64,000 bases of DNA from Macrostomum hystrix. Its lineage: Eukaryota > Platyhelminthes > Macrostomidae. Location of the stretch: contig CATNEN010000001.1 in assembly GCA_950097015.1 (NCBI GenBank), positions 8,117,001 through 8,181,000 on the forward strand, in the 5' to 3' direction. Both the position numbers and the translations under genes were made by a program. The notes beneath the pieces were generated by a model that saw only the letters and a list, made by a program, of their open reading frames with translations, was not told the DNA's origin and searched no databases. Positions 34,896 through 49,400 of the stretch are shown in pieces; position 1 is the first letter of the stretch, and every line of letters starts with the position of its first letter.

Positions 34896-36272
34896 CTGTT
34901 GTCTAACAATCACTCGGAGCAGAATATTCTGCCTACTTCGCCGACTGCCGCAGCAACTGTTGCAGCAGCCCATTCGGTTGTCGAAATTTCTTCCGCCTAC
35001 CCGACCAGCCTGGGGGCGCCTCCAGCAGGGCATGAGCATTCGCATCAAGGTGTGCCTGAACAGCCGCCCAGACAGGCAATAGAAGAAGAAATTCGTGGCG
35101 TGAGAAACGTAGACCAGAGTTAGAGCCGATTGGAAACAGAGCGACAGTACTAGGTAGCTTCCAGCGTCGCGGGTTGAGACGGCCTTCTTAATCAAATCTA
35201 GGAAACTGTCCACGAGCGAGAACACGCAGAATGGAAACTGACAGGCCAGGAAGACAAAGTTGACAACCACTAGCATCATCAGCATCCGCCTGCCATCGTC
35301 TAGACTCGGCTGCTTCGCGCTGGCTTGACTAATCCGACGACTGGCATCCAGTGTTGACGCTGACGGCAGCGGGTCTGTAGTCGCCCGTCGAGACACTCGT
35401 CCGGTGTCCCGACGCCCGCTACAGCCGGCGATGGCAGCATTGTTATTGACGCTATTGTTGTTATTGATGTTGTTGACATTGTTAGCAGTCAAACTGCTGT
35501 TGCCATGCAGGGAGCTCCGACAGTCCACCAGTTGGCTGCGGCGGAATTTTCTGGCGGCGCGCACCTTTCGACAGATGGAGAAATTCAGAAACAACAGACT
35601 GGGAAACGGGATTAGGAAGCGGAAGATGGTGTCTGTCCAGGAGAATGCAATCCACAGGTTGTGATCGTAGACAATCTGGCAGACAACCCCAGCCAGAGGC
35701 AGACGCATGGCTTTGGCCCGGATCAGTAGCGGGAGGTTCTTGACAGCGCAGAGGGCGGCAACGCCTATGAGAAACAGGCAGGTCCTGTTCCGATTGCAGT
35801 ACTTGCCGGCACGCAGAGGGAAATGAGTGCCCACGTATCGCTGAGCGGTGACCAGCAGCAGCGTCCACACTGAACCATCGGCTGTAAAGTACTCCAGAAA
35901 CAATGTCACCCTGCACAGGTGAATGCTTTCAACTTGCCAGTCGAAGTCCATCTGATATTTCAACCAATAGCGCATTGTGCTGGTTAACAGGACCAGGCTG
36001 TCCAACACTGCCAGTGCAGACAGGCACAATGACACAGGACTGCGCCTGAGTCGTTTCTGCTGAAAGGTGAGCATAGCTAGGATGTTGCACAGAACTCCAA
36101 TGATCAGCAGAGGCGGATAGACGATACGGCATAGAAGCGCCCGAAGTTCAGCGTTGGACCAGCCGGCTTTGACTTCAATAGCTTTCTGCACTGGCCAGGA
36201 GGCATTGCTGGTGCAGTTGTTGACAACAGCGTCAAGAATGTCCGTCAAGTTGTCAGTTTCTAGACAGTTCAT
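34809..36272 (-). CDS. Rhodopsin-class (peptide-type) G protein-coupled receptor, single exon
   Basis: An intronless 487-residue frame starting at ATG 36272. The N-terminus carries N-glycosylation sequons (NLT, NCT, NAS). Seven hydrophobic segments are visible: TM1 about 49-71 (LLIIGVLCNIL), TM2 80-105 (LSALAVLDSL with the family Asp), TM3 118-143, TM4 about 160-180, TM5 about 205-232, TM6 about 330-355 (CQFPFCVFSLV) and TM7 ending THATNFFFYCLSGRLFRH. Cys120 is the usual TM3 disulfide cysteine. The DRY motif reads QRY (144-146). The third intracellular loop is long and Asn/Ser-rich, and the tail has a polyglutamine tract encoded by CAG. The pattern resembles invertebrate FMRFamide/myomodulin-type receptors, but the ligand cannot be stated. 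Confidence 0.9.
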
Positions 36273-37304
36273 TGCTGTTTAGACTGGAGGTTTGACCGGA
36301 TTCTAACAGTGGCAAAATGAGGGTGTCTTGTGTGCTGAGCTCAGTCTAGTCTAGTCTGCAGATTAAACACACGACCACCCTATTCCATGATTGGCGAGTC
36401 TCTACTAGCACATTTCCACTCGTCCCTGACGAATTGGGAAACAGCAGCAGCAGCAGCAGCAGTAGCTATGGCTACAGATTTCGCTGGAGTGAGTGGGCAT
36501 TGCGAGGGCTAGCAAAGTTTTGGTTGGAAGAATGGGTTGAGGTGGGTGGGTAAAAATCCACAGAAATGATCTCAAAATCCTAAACTCCTCTTCCAATGGG
36601 TTGGAAACAATGTGCAAGTTTACTGGCTGGTTTGTAGATTCTGTCTGCCTGTCTAAATAGATCAAATTTGATAATTTTCAGCTCAGCCCAATCTGTTTTC
36701 ATACAGATTGCAAACACATAAAATTGCTGATGCAACTAATAGTACTTACCGGAGGACAGGAAACAATGACACATCACTTGGTGACACTAGACCTGTATCC
36801 AGCGAGGAGGCAATTCTGCCCATTTCGCTGACTCCTGAGCACACACGCACACAGATATCGTGCGCAGACTCATCGTCATCATCAGGCAGTGTAATTGACA
36901 ATTTTTTAAGTCAAGTATAAAGAAAGTGTTTTTATTGCGCTGTAATTGACGTCACTTTATTGCCAGTTCCCCTTCATACCTATTTACTTGTATCCCAATT
37001 CCATATTTGGTTTCCCCCCGTCTTTTATTAACGTGCAGAAGTTGGAGGCGTAGAAAGTGGGTACAATGATTGCTGGATAGATCTGTTTTCGGATGTTTCC
37101 TAGGTGTATTTTCTAGCACTAAAGTAGGCCAGTGCACTTCAGGCATTACCAACCGACGGATGCACATGCCTATCAGGAAGAAAATAGCTCGTACTAATAA
37201 TTGCTTTTTAAGCTAGTCCATAACACAATAGGTCGGATAAAAGAAAACTAAATATGCAAAAGGTAAGTAAAATTGGCATCCACGAAGGAAAATGAAGTTA
37301 ATGA

Positions 37305-37865
37305 GGGTACTGACAAAGGGAGAGAGAGTTAAGATGAAGGGAGAGAAAGAGTTGAGATGAAGGGAGAGAAAGGGTTGAGATGAAGGGGGAGAAAAAGTAG
37401 AGATGAAGGTACAGAAAGGGTTAAGATGAAGGTAGAGAATGGGTAGAGATGAAGGGAGAGAAAGGGTTGAGATAAAGGGGGAGAAAAAGTAGAGATGAAG
37501 GTACAGAAAGGGTTAAGATGAAGGTAGAGAATGGGTAGAGATGAAGGGAGAGAAATAGTAGAGATGAAGGGAGAGAAAGGGTTGAGATGAAGGGGGAGAA
37601 AAAGTAGAGATGAAGGTACAGAAAGGGTTAAGATGAAGGTAGAGAATGGGTAGAGATGAAGGGAGAGAAAGGGTTGAGATGAAGGGAGGGAAAGGGTTGA
37701 GATGAAGGGGAGAAAAAGTAGAGATGAAGGTACAGAAAGGGTTAAGATGAAGGTAGAGAATGGGTAGAGATGAAGGGAGAGAATGGGTTGAGATGAAGGG
37801 AGAGAAAGGGTTGAGATGAAGGGAGGGAAAGGGTTGAGATGAAGGGAGAGAAAGAGTAGAGATAA
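37305..37865. repeat. Minisatellite, about 23-bp unit, purine-rich
   Basis: About 24 copies of GATGAAGGGAGAGAAAGGGT plus TGA, alternating with GATGAAGGTACAGAAAGGGT and GATGAAGGTAGAGAATGGGT in a repeated order. This gives a higher-order repeat of several units. Confidence 0.95.
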
Positions 37866-38469
37866 AGTAATAGCTGGTGATCGTGCGTGTGAAATCGGAA
37901 AAAGCAAAAAAGTTTTCATGATGCACGATTTCATGTCTGCCACGAAATATCCGTACTAACCAAGTGCTGTTTAAAAAGAAGACAGTTAAATAGAAAAAAC
38001 ACGAGGGGTTGCTGAGGATCTAGCGTTGCCACCGCATCCAATGCCATTCTTGCAGAAGGAAACGGAAGCAATTTCACATTTCTGCTGTGTTCCAAAAACA
38101 GTTTGTGGCATAGCTACAGGAATAAATAGTGTAGCTATTTTTTAATAGCTACACTTCTTGTTTTAGTCTTTTTTAATTTCAGCTTCACTTTAAAAGCAAT
38201 CTTCTATTGTCGCAAGGAAATCAATTTTCTTTTCAAAACGGCAATTAAGGATCGGGAGTTTTGGCCTGCCTATAAAGTGGAATAATTTCAATGCAGAAAA
38301 TTCGTTGCTTCTAACATTCAGCTATGAGCAAATTGGGTAACACTAGAAGTTTTATGTGCATAGTCGAGAGGTTTTGTTGCCATGGTGCCAAAGACGAAAC
38401 AGTTGCTAGTGAAGAGCACTTTAATGGGAGATTGTTTGAAGAAAGCAAGTTAGCTTAAATTTAGTCAAA

Positions 38470-39720
38470 CGTCTAACAGGTTATTCTCATGTCTAACAGG
38501 TCATTCTCAAGTCTAACAGGTTATTCTCACGTCTAACAGGTTAGTCTCATGTCTAACATGTCATTCTCAAGTCTAACAGGTTATTCTCACGTCTAACAGG
38601 TTAGTCTCATGTCTAACAGGTTAGGCTCATGTCTAACAGGTCATTCTCACGTCTAACAGGTTAGTCTCATGTCTAACAGGTCATTCTCACGTCTAACAGG
38701 TCATTCTCACGTCTAAGAGGTTATTCTCATGTTTAACAGGTTATTCTCATGTCTAACAGGTCATTCTCACGTCTAACAGGTCATTCCCATGTCTAACAGG
38801 TCATTCTCATGTCTAACAGGTCATTCTCACGTCTAACAGGTTAGTCTCATGTCTAACAGGTCATTCTCATGTCTAACAGGTCATTCTCACGTCTAACAGG
38901 TTATTATCATGTCTAACAGGTCATTCTCACGTCTAACATGTTATTCTCATGTCTAACAGGTCATTCTCACGTCTAACAGGTTATTCTCATGTCTAACAGG
39001 TTATTCTAATGTCTAACAGGTTATTCTCACGTCTCACAGGTTATTCTCACGTCTAACAGGTTATTCTCACGTCTAACAGGTTATTCTCACGTCTAACAGG
39101 TTATTCTCACGTCTAACAGGTTATTCTCACGTCTAACAGGTTATTCTCACGTCTAACAGGTTATTCTCATGTCTAACAGGTCATTCTCACGTCTAACAGG
39201 TTATTCTCATGTCTAACAGGTTATTCTCACGTCTAACAGGTTATTCTCATGTCTAACAGGTCATTCTCACGTCTAACAGGTTATTCTCATGTCTAACAGG
39301 TTATTCTCACGTCTAACAGGTTATTCTCATGTCTAACAGGTTATTCTCATGTCTAGCAGGTTATCATGTCTAACAGGTCATTCTCACGTCTAACAGGTTA
39401 TTCTCATGTCTAACAGGTCATTCTCACGTCTAACAGGTTATTATCATGTCTAACAGGTCATTCTCACGTCTAACAGGTCATTCTCACGTCTAACAGGTTA
39501 TTCTCATGTCTAACAGGTCAATCTCACGTCTAACAGGTTATTCTCATGTCTAACAGGTCATTCTCACGTCTAACAGGTTAGTCTCATGTCTAACAGGTCA
39601 TTCTCATGTCTAACAGGTCATTCTCACGTCTAACAGGTCATTCTCATGTCTAACAGGTCATTCTCACGTCTAACAGGTTAGTCTCATGTCTAACAGGTTA
39701 TCCTCATGTCTAACACGTCT
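38470..39720. repeat. Minisatellite, 20-bp unit, about 62 copies
   Basis: Tandem GTCTAACAGGTTATTCTCAC, with C/T and T/C variants (GTCATTCTCAT, GTTAGTCTCAT). Its reverse complement contains CCTGTTAGAC, the core of the intron 10 array of the CCDC162-like gene. Confidence 0.97.
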
Positions 39721-40639
39721 AATAAATTATTCAAACAAGACTAGAAAACAGTCAGTGAGGCTGCAGATGTAATAGGTCAGTGTGGCTGTGACATCAGACA
39801 AAGTCGGAAATCGATTAGGCCCAGTTTTTTTCTCGGTAACACACGTGACACTGGACAATTGCTTTTAGTTTGATTGCCACTGTCTGGCCAGTAATTTGAG
39901 TCCATCCACTCAGGTTGAGTAAGGTCGCGCTGCCGACCGACTCATCTCCAATAAAAAACAGATCAATCAATAAATTAATATGTGGTATACGGAGTCGTTT
40001 TGTGGACAGAAAAATTGGTTGCCAGCGTGGATTCCGGAAACAGAAATCTAAAACAATTGTGACTCACATAAAATACACGAATTATGTAGTTAAGGTTTCA
40101 TAAACGATTAATGTTATATGGCAAAGATTCACTGATTCCTAGCTAAAGCCTGTTCGGATAGCAGATGCATGTAAATAGCTAAGGTTGCTTAAATATACGC
40201 ATTATAACGCTGGCTTAGACACGAAATTGTCTCTATGCTGGTTGCCACAGCAACTGGTCGTCGTATAGCAATCGCGCAAGAAAAGCAAATAGAATAATTT
40301 TTCGAGTGTGTGAGCAAACTGCTGCAGTTGGTTATAAAATAAGCTAATTCTATTGTATGGAGAATAGTTAAACAATATATTTATACTATAGCAGCATTAA
40401 TTGCAGGCATGTACTTCGAAATTGATTATGTCACTGTTTAACTAACACAATTTCACATTATACTTTTTCTCTATAGTGGTCTACTGTTAATTATATAGTG
40501 CAATATACTTTTTTAACAAAGATTTATCCAGATTAAGATCTACATTAATTTCAGTTATCTATCCTAGCATATTTTCCTAGTCATTCTCTCAATCGTAATC
40601 TATCTTCTATTTTCTCAGCTGAATAAAGGCTACCCGATC

Positions 40640-40960
40640 TATGGCTGCCCGATCCATCTATCTACGCAATTCCATTTATCTACCCGATTCCATATCCACT
40701 CTACCCAATTCACTCAATCTACCTATCTATCTACCCAATTCAATCTATCTACCTATCTATCTACCCAATTCATTCAATCTACCTATCTTATTTACCCAAT
40801 TCAGTCTATCTACCTATCTATATACCCAATTGCATCTATCTACCCGATCCCATCTTTCTACTCAATTCCATCTATCTAACCGATTCCAACTATCTACCCA
40901 ATTCCATCTATCTAACCGATTCCAACTATCTACCCAATTGCATCCATCAAACCTTGTCCA
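40640..40960. repeat. Degenerate simple repeat (CTAT/CCCAATTC type)
   Basis: Imperfect copies of ATCTATCTACCCAATTCCAT and relatives cover about 300 bp. Confidence 0.8.
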
Positions 40961-41279
40961 TGCAATGTGTAATCGCAATTAAATTTTTGCGTGTGTTCTA
41001 ACAATTATTTTGTTTCTGTAAAGTTTATTAAGCTTATCAGTCCAAACTAACAGAAATCCACTCAGAATGGTATGTCATTACTAAAAAATCATTTTACCCT
41101 TGTTCATCATCACTTTAGTGCCCAACTTCTTTGAAGCTATTTGCACTAAAATGCATACAGTATCGTATGAAATATATCATTCCCTATTATGCGCTTATGT
41201 TGTCTGTTATATTACCAGTATTGATTGACTGATTACCCCACAGCAAATGCAAATTTTTAACAAATTCTTTTGGGTGAAC

Positions 41280-41400
41280 TCAAGCAATGCAGAGTTAAGT
41301 GTCTCGCTAAAGGACACAAATTTTTCCAGTGGAGTCGGGAATCGAACCCCCGACCTTTAAGCTGTATGTTCGACCCTCTAACGGTTAGGCTACATTGTCA
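41280..41400 (-). mobile_element. Family B SINE, tRNA-like head and core start
   Basis: On the minus strand it reads GTAGCCTAACCGTTAGAGGG, then GGTCGGGGGTTCGATTCCCG and CTCTGCATTGCTTG. This matches the head and core order at 60035-60145. Confidence 0.7.
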
Positions 41401-41895
41401 GAATACTAAACTTTACAGTTGAATATCACATGCACATTCATATGGGCAACAAAAAAGCTTTCTAAATAGTCAAAAAATTCTTTTCAGAAAATGGTTTCTA
41501 AAAAACTAAAATCCATCAATCATTTTTCATTCGGCTTCAGTTCAGCCGTGTGTCTGTATTGAGGGGTTACTATAGGTAGATAACCTTATTTGCTTTTTTG
41601 TCTAGTGCCACCTGTCTCTTTTTTGGGCACTTAAAAAATTATCAATCTTACAGACTCTGCAGTGAAGTGCAGTGAAGTATTAATAATACGAAAATGTAGT
41701 TTAGAATAATATTTTGTTCAATTTGTTAATTTAATACACAATTTACGAAATAAACTATGTATTAAAAAGCCATCCTAAACTACCATAGACTAAATAGAGT
41801 AAGAAGGCTTTTGGGTAAGAAGTTGTGATTGGCAGAAAACCTTAGGGTTATCGATTCTAAACAAAAAATTAGGAATGTAGAAATGTATAATTCTT

Positions 41896-42197
41896 GAACG
41901 CTTACTCGTGCGTCAATGGCCATAGACGCACGAGTAAGCGTTCATGAATTTCATTCTTATTAGAGCCTTTCTAACCATAGCCAAAATTCATATTAAGAAT
42001 AAAGTGTGGAGGGATGAAAGAGAGAGGGGGTTAAAAATAAATCAAATACATATAAATAAATTGTTTGCGTGCAGGAACGGAGAGTGTCATTGCTGCACGA
42101 TGTCCATGTGTAAAACAGTGGAGATTTGGCCATAGATTATTTCATTCCTGCACGACTGCCTTCATTCCCGCACGCTGGCTTAAATAAGAATGAAACT
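41896..42197. mobile_element. Hairpin followed by a MITE-like element with about 19-bp inverted ends
   Basis: 41896-41914 and 41925-41943 are perfect 19-bp inverted arms (GAACGCTTACTCGTGCGTC) with a 10-base loop. Next to them, TTTCATTCTTATTAGAGCC (41949-41967) recurs inverted at 42177-42195 with two mismatches, framing about 245 bp. Confidence 0.6.
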
Positions 42198-42647
42198 GTT
42201 TATGCCTTTTTTCAGTCTATAAGCGCGCAATTATATTCTACGCTTGTACTTTTCAATGAAAGAGTAAAATGCGAATTGAATGCGTAACAAAATTCGGCAG
42301 TAGAAATTTCCCGATGAAGACTATACTTCTATCGGGCATAAAAAATTGATGTAACACACTAGGCCCCCTCCCACAGTGCAACGGCTTGGATTAATATCAG
42401 ATATCAGATAGGGGAAAAGTAGTTACACTCGTAATTGACGCAAACCCTAAAATGCTTCTTATACGAGCAAAAAGTGTCAATTAACGAATTGTGTGGAAAG
42501 CTATCAACTAGGAATTGCGCAGAACAGGGAAATTTAAGGTCGGGATTTCTGTCTGAAAATATTATTCTCTTAGTAGTCATTAAGTCCCACAGGTTAGCAT
42601 GAAATCATACCTTAGATAATCATACCGATATAGAAATCTATGATTCG

Positions 42648-42915
42648 GAGGTGAGTGGCAGACCGGTCAACGCGTTTGCCTCTCGCACCAAGGTCCCTGA
42701 GCTCGATTCCGCGGCGAGGCCACATTTATTTGGGGAGCAGCCACGGATTCTTCAAAAATATTCAACGAATCGCCATGAAAATCGGGAACACTGCCAAAAA
42801 TTTTCCACTCTATCCGATGAAACAACTTCCAGAATCCCAAAACATCGAGATATTCAACGATTCTCGGCAGTTCAACGATTCAACGAGTCTGGTGGCGAAA
42901 ACCACAACTTTTGAA
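42648..42915 (+). mobile_element. Family A SINE head joined to a MITE-family fragment
   Basis: The SINE head and first body segment (GTGGCAGACCGGTCAACGCG, CACATTTATTTGGGG) end at about 42745. The sequence then switches to the GGTATTT-terminal family (AACGAATCGCCATGAAAATC, AAACAACTTCCAGAATC, ATCGAGATATTCAACGATTC). Confidence 0.65.
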
Positions 42916-43634
42916 AGTAAGTTCATTGTAAATGACGGAGAATTGTTTCTTATTATTATTATTATTATTATTATTTATACTCGTAAATAAACTTTTTATT
43001 TATGAACTGGCTGCAGATGGAAGCAGTCAAAATAAGCCCCCAGAACCCACAATAATAACAAGAGAAAATAAGAAACTAAGAGGTATAAACAAATATGTTT
43101 TTAAATCAGTTTTTCTGACTTACCAAGCAAGAACAAAAGCAAGTGTGCTTATAATTGAATTTAATTAAGAATTTGTGCAACCTATGGTACCAAATGGTAG
43201 CAATGGTACCAAACCTAATATTTGCTTATTTAGTCAGTTTACTAATCTAACTGTACTTGTAAAGTACATACACCTGTATCAAATAATCAGATTGCAGAAT
43301 ATTAAACGCCTGATCATAATATGGCAAGCTACACACAAAAATGGTAGAAAACAAACTGACTTAAAAAATTAAAAAGCTACACACGCAAATTATGCTACTA
43401 AGCTAATTAAGTAGTATGTACTCGTAGTTACTGAGATAGGCTGAAATTCGCATAATTTGATATATTACTTCATATTTCTTCACATTCACATTCCTTCAAG
43501 TGCTATAGAGAGAACTATAAATTTCATAGTTGTTACAAGATAACAGAGAAGCGAGTAAACCAGTTAGGATAAAAAACAAAAAAACTCGCTACCAGTTCCG
43601 ACTGCTCTTCATCAAACCACTTGCATCATATGAT

Positions 43635-46403
<2,769 letters not shown>

Positions 46404-49400
46404 AATTGCAGCTGGCTAGTCAAACGATTTTTAGAGACGAAGGCGAAAGAGCGATTTGAGACTTGAGCTGCAATATTTTTTTGTAAAGGCGCCCGACTCC
46501 AAAAATGTAAACTCGGAAGTGATTCGCTTTGTCAGCCTCGCAACCGTTGGAATAATTCTTTTCATTGGTACGAGCAGCTCTGGCGACTAGCTGTCAGTCC
46601 ATCAGTCCGTCTCGGATTGTATTTAAATCACGATTGCTGCCAGGCGTCAGGCCGTCGCTAAGACTAGCAAGTTGACTAATTTGTACCAATCGGAAGCATT
46701 TGACCGCTAATCTATACAACCCAATCTAGAGCTTAACACTTGTTGAAGACTACATTCTTAAATACTAAGTGATGTGTTGCGATCACAATCAGGACTAGCT
46801 TTTATATTTTACATCTCTTTAATCTAGCTAAAGTTTTACTAAATTAAGCCATCAATTACTTCAATTTACTACTTTGCAGGCAGATCTTATTAGCTCACTA
46901 TAAACTAAATGTTTATTTCAAAGACTTATATATCGGCTATATTTTTTACTTAAGGCTCATGGGCCTATTACCTACTACCAACTCTAGACTGCTTTTGTGG
47001 AGGAGTCGTTAAAAAACACAGATATGCCAAGAAGATGTGTCTTAACCAACTGCCTAGACTAATTACAAGGAGTCTCTTAAACAAGAGACAGATAAGATGA
47101 CATATTTAAATTTAACACTTGTACTAGCAATGTTAATATAAACATGGATGAACCACCACCTTATTGAACTGCATTATATTGTGACCAGCAAATGGCATTT
47201 CCTTACTATTTACCAGGTTGATTAAGACACAATGATAAGCTGATGTGACTTTGCAGCTACCAAAATGGTATTTTGAGCAAGACAAGATATGGTGACCAGA
47301 AACTATATATAGTTCTCTAAGTACTAGAAATATTAGAAATAAAGTTTGTAATTATGTAGAATTGCATTTGATAGACACAAGAAATAAAATAGTTTATTTT
47401 TATTCAACAGCTTTGATATTTTAATCTGTATGATCTCAACATTTTTAAGTAATGATCTTAAGTCTTTAATACAAAAAGTACCACTTCTAAAAAATTAAAG
47501 CTAGTCTATTATTAACCACAAAAACATTAATTTTGTGGTATTGTATTTTAATTTCCAAAATAAATACTATAAATTGCTAATTAATCTGGTCACCAAAAGC
47601 CATCATAAAAGCATAAAATGCATAGCTACGTGAGCTTTGCATTGAAAGGAAGCATAGTTGCCACAGGCAAGCAATGAAATATTAGCTCTGGATAAAAAAC
47701 TTAAGTGCAGCATTAGATAAATTGTTTAAAACTTAAATAAATGGTAAAATTCATAAGCAGTAACCACAAGTCCACAAAGCCCAGAGTTATCTTTCTCTTT
47801 TAGCCAGTCTGCATCTAATTTGGGTCTCGGCCCTATTGGTTTGGCTTCTGCTTAGGCTTTGCTTTGGAACTCATGCCTGGTGCAAGAGTCTATTCAATTA
47901 AATAGTCTTTTCTGTCACTTCTGTTACTTTGTTGAAAAACAAGTTCTCTGTTTAAAAGTGACTAAATAAAGAGCTTTAGCTGGGTGGGACTGCGATTGGG
48001 CCAGGGGTGAACCTAACCCCACCCCTCAGACCCTATATGTACATTGAGGGTTTTGGCCTAGTCTCACCCTAGCCCAGGGAGGGGTGGCATGACTAGGGTG
48101 AGATATGTAGCGAGAGGGGTGGAGGCATAGAGCACAAGAGATGTGAGGTGCCTAGAAAGGAGAAAGGGTTGGAGGCAAGCTGATAAGGAGCAGCCATCTT
48201 GGGTAGAGACATAGATAGCAGTTAGTAATAAATTAACATGTAATAATGTTTTCAGTGTATGTGTACTGTCCTTTTCGGTCATTAATTTGCATCCTTTTCC
48301 TGGCTATTCTACATGAGATAAGTCTGGTGAAGGGAACTAATGTGAAATATAAGTATACAATTTTGTCTCATTTAGTGCAGGATTTACTGCATTTTACAAA
48401 AAGTAGCACAATAGCGCAGCTAAAGCAAAATAGTGCAATAGCGCTAACATAGCGCAGGTGTGGCAACTATGGAAGGAAGTAAAATATAATAGTTCAAGGA
48501 CTGATTTTATGAAATGTGTTTAAAACTTTTTTTAAATAGACAAAACCTTTTAACTACTTATTTTTTTTGTTCAAAATCATGGCCAAGCTGCCAGTACAAG
48601 CAGAGTATAACAGTCAAATGCCTAAAGACTCTATTCTTGGTGGCAGTCAAGCAGGCATAACTGATCCTGACTGGCAAGCAAATGGACAATTATGTGATGG
48701 GAATTTATTTGTGTAATAAATTAATTTATTTAGAGCCAAAGGCAACATTTTTAAGGATTTCAAGGATTTTAGATGCCGCAGGCTTGTGCTACCAGTGATG
48801 CCAATGATGTGTGCCCAAATTTGAGAAAGAAAAGGATAGAATGAAATGGTAGAGGAAGGAAACTGGAGAAAATCAAAGAGCAGCTCAGTGAAATATTAAG
48901 TATTTTTACTAATAAGTGAGCTGAGAATTAGAAAGGGTCATTGTAAGTGTTATTGGGGGGATAAGTGTTGTTCACAACCGTTAGAGAATGGAGTCTGGCA
49001 CAGTTGAATGAAAGTCCTAAGGAGGAGGGGAGAGAGGACAAGAAAGGAGACATTTGACACATCTTGACAGATGTTCCTGCTACTTTGTAAAGTAACTTTT
49101 TTCTAAACATTTAAGAGACGAGTGCTTATAGATATTCTATCAAGACATTTGACACATCTTGACAGATGTTCCTGCTACTTTGTAAAGTAACTTTTTTCTA
49201 AACATTTAAGAGACGAGTGCTTATAGATATTCTATCAAGAAATGTGCTTCCAAAATTTGTCTGAGCCATATTTTCAGCTTAGGTGTTTGTTGTGACATTT
49301 TACCTTTGTGACTCAGTGACTATGTACATCAAATATATTGCATGCCCCTCATGCCTAGTTACTGGATGCACAATGTCTGCTGACGTTGCTAGCATTTGCA

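Larger units (their letters stand above)
36273..43634. other. Intergenic region between the GPCR and DDX39B
   Basis: No supported gene. It contains a partial reversed family A SINE (about 36768-36900), minisatellites (37305-37865, 38470-39720, 40640-40960), a reversed family B SINE head (41280-41400), a hairpin plus MITE-like element (41896-42197), a SINE head joined to a MITE fragment (42648-42915) and an (ATT)n tract near 42950-42975. Confidence 0.6.

Noticed and set aside
38470-39720. CRISPR-like regular array
   Set aside because: Continuous 20-bp tandem units without unique spacers in animal DNA; it is a minisatellite.
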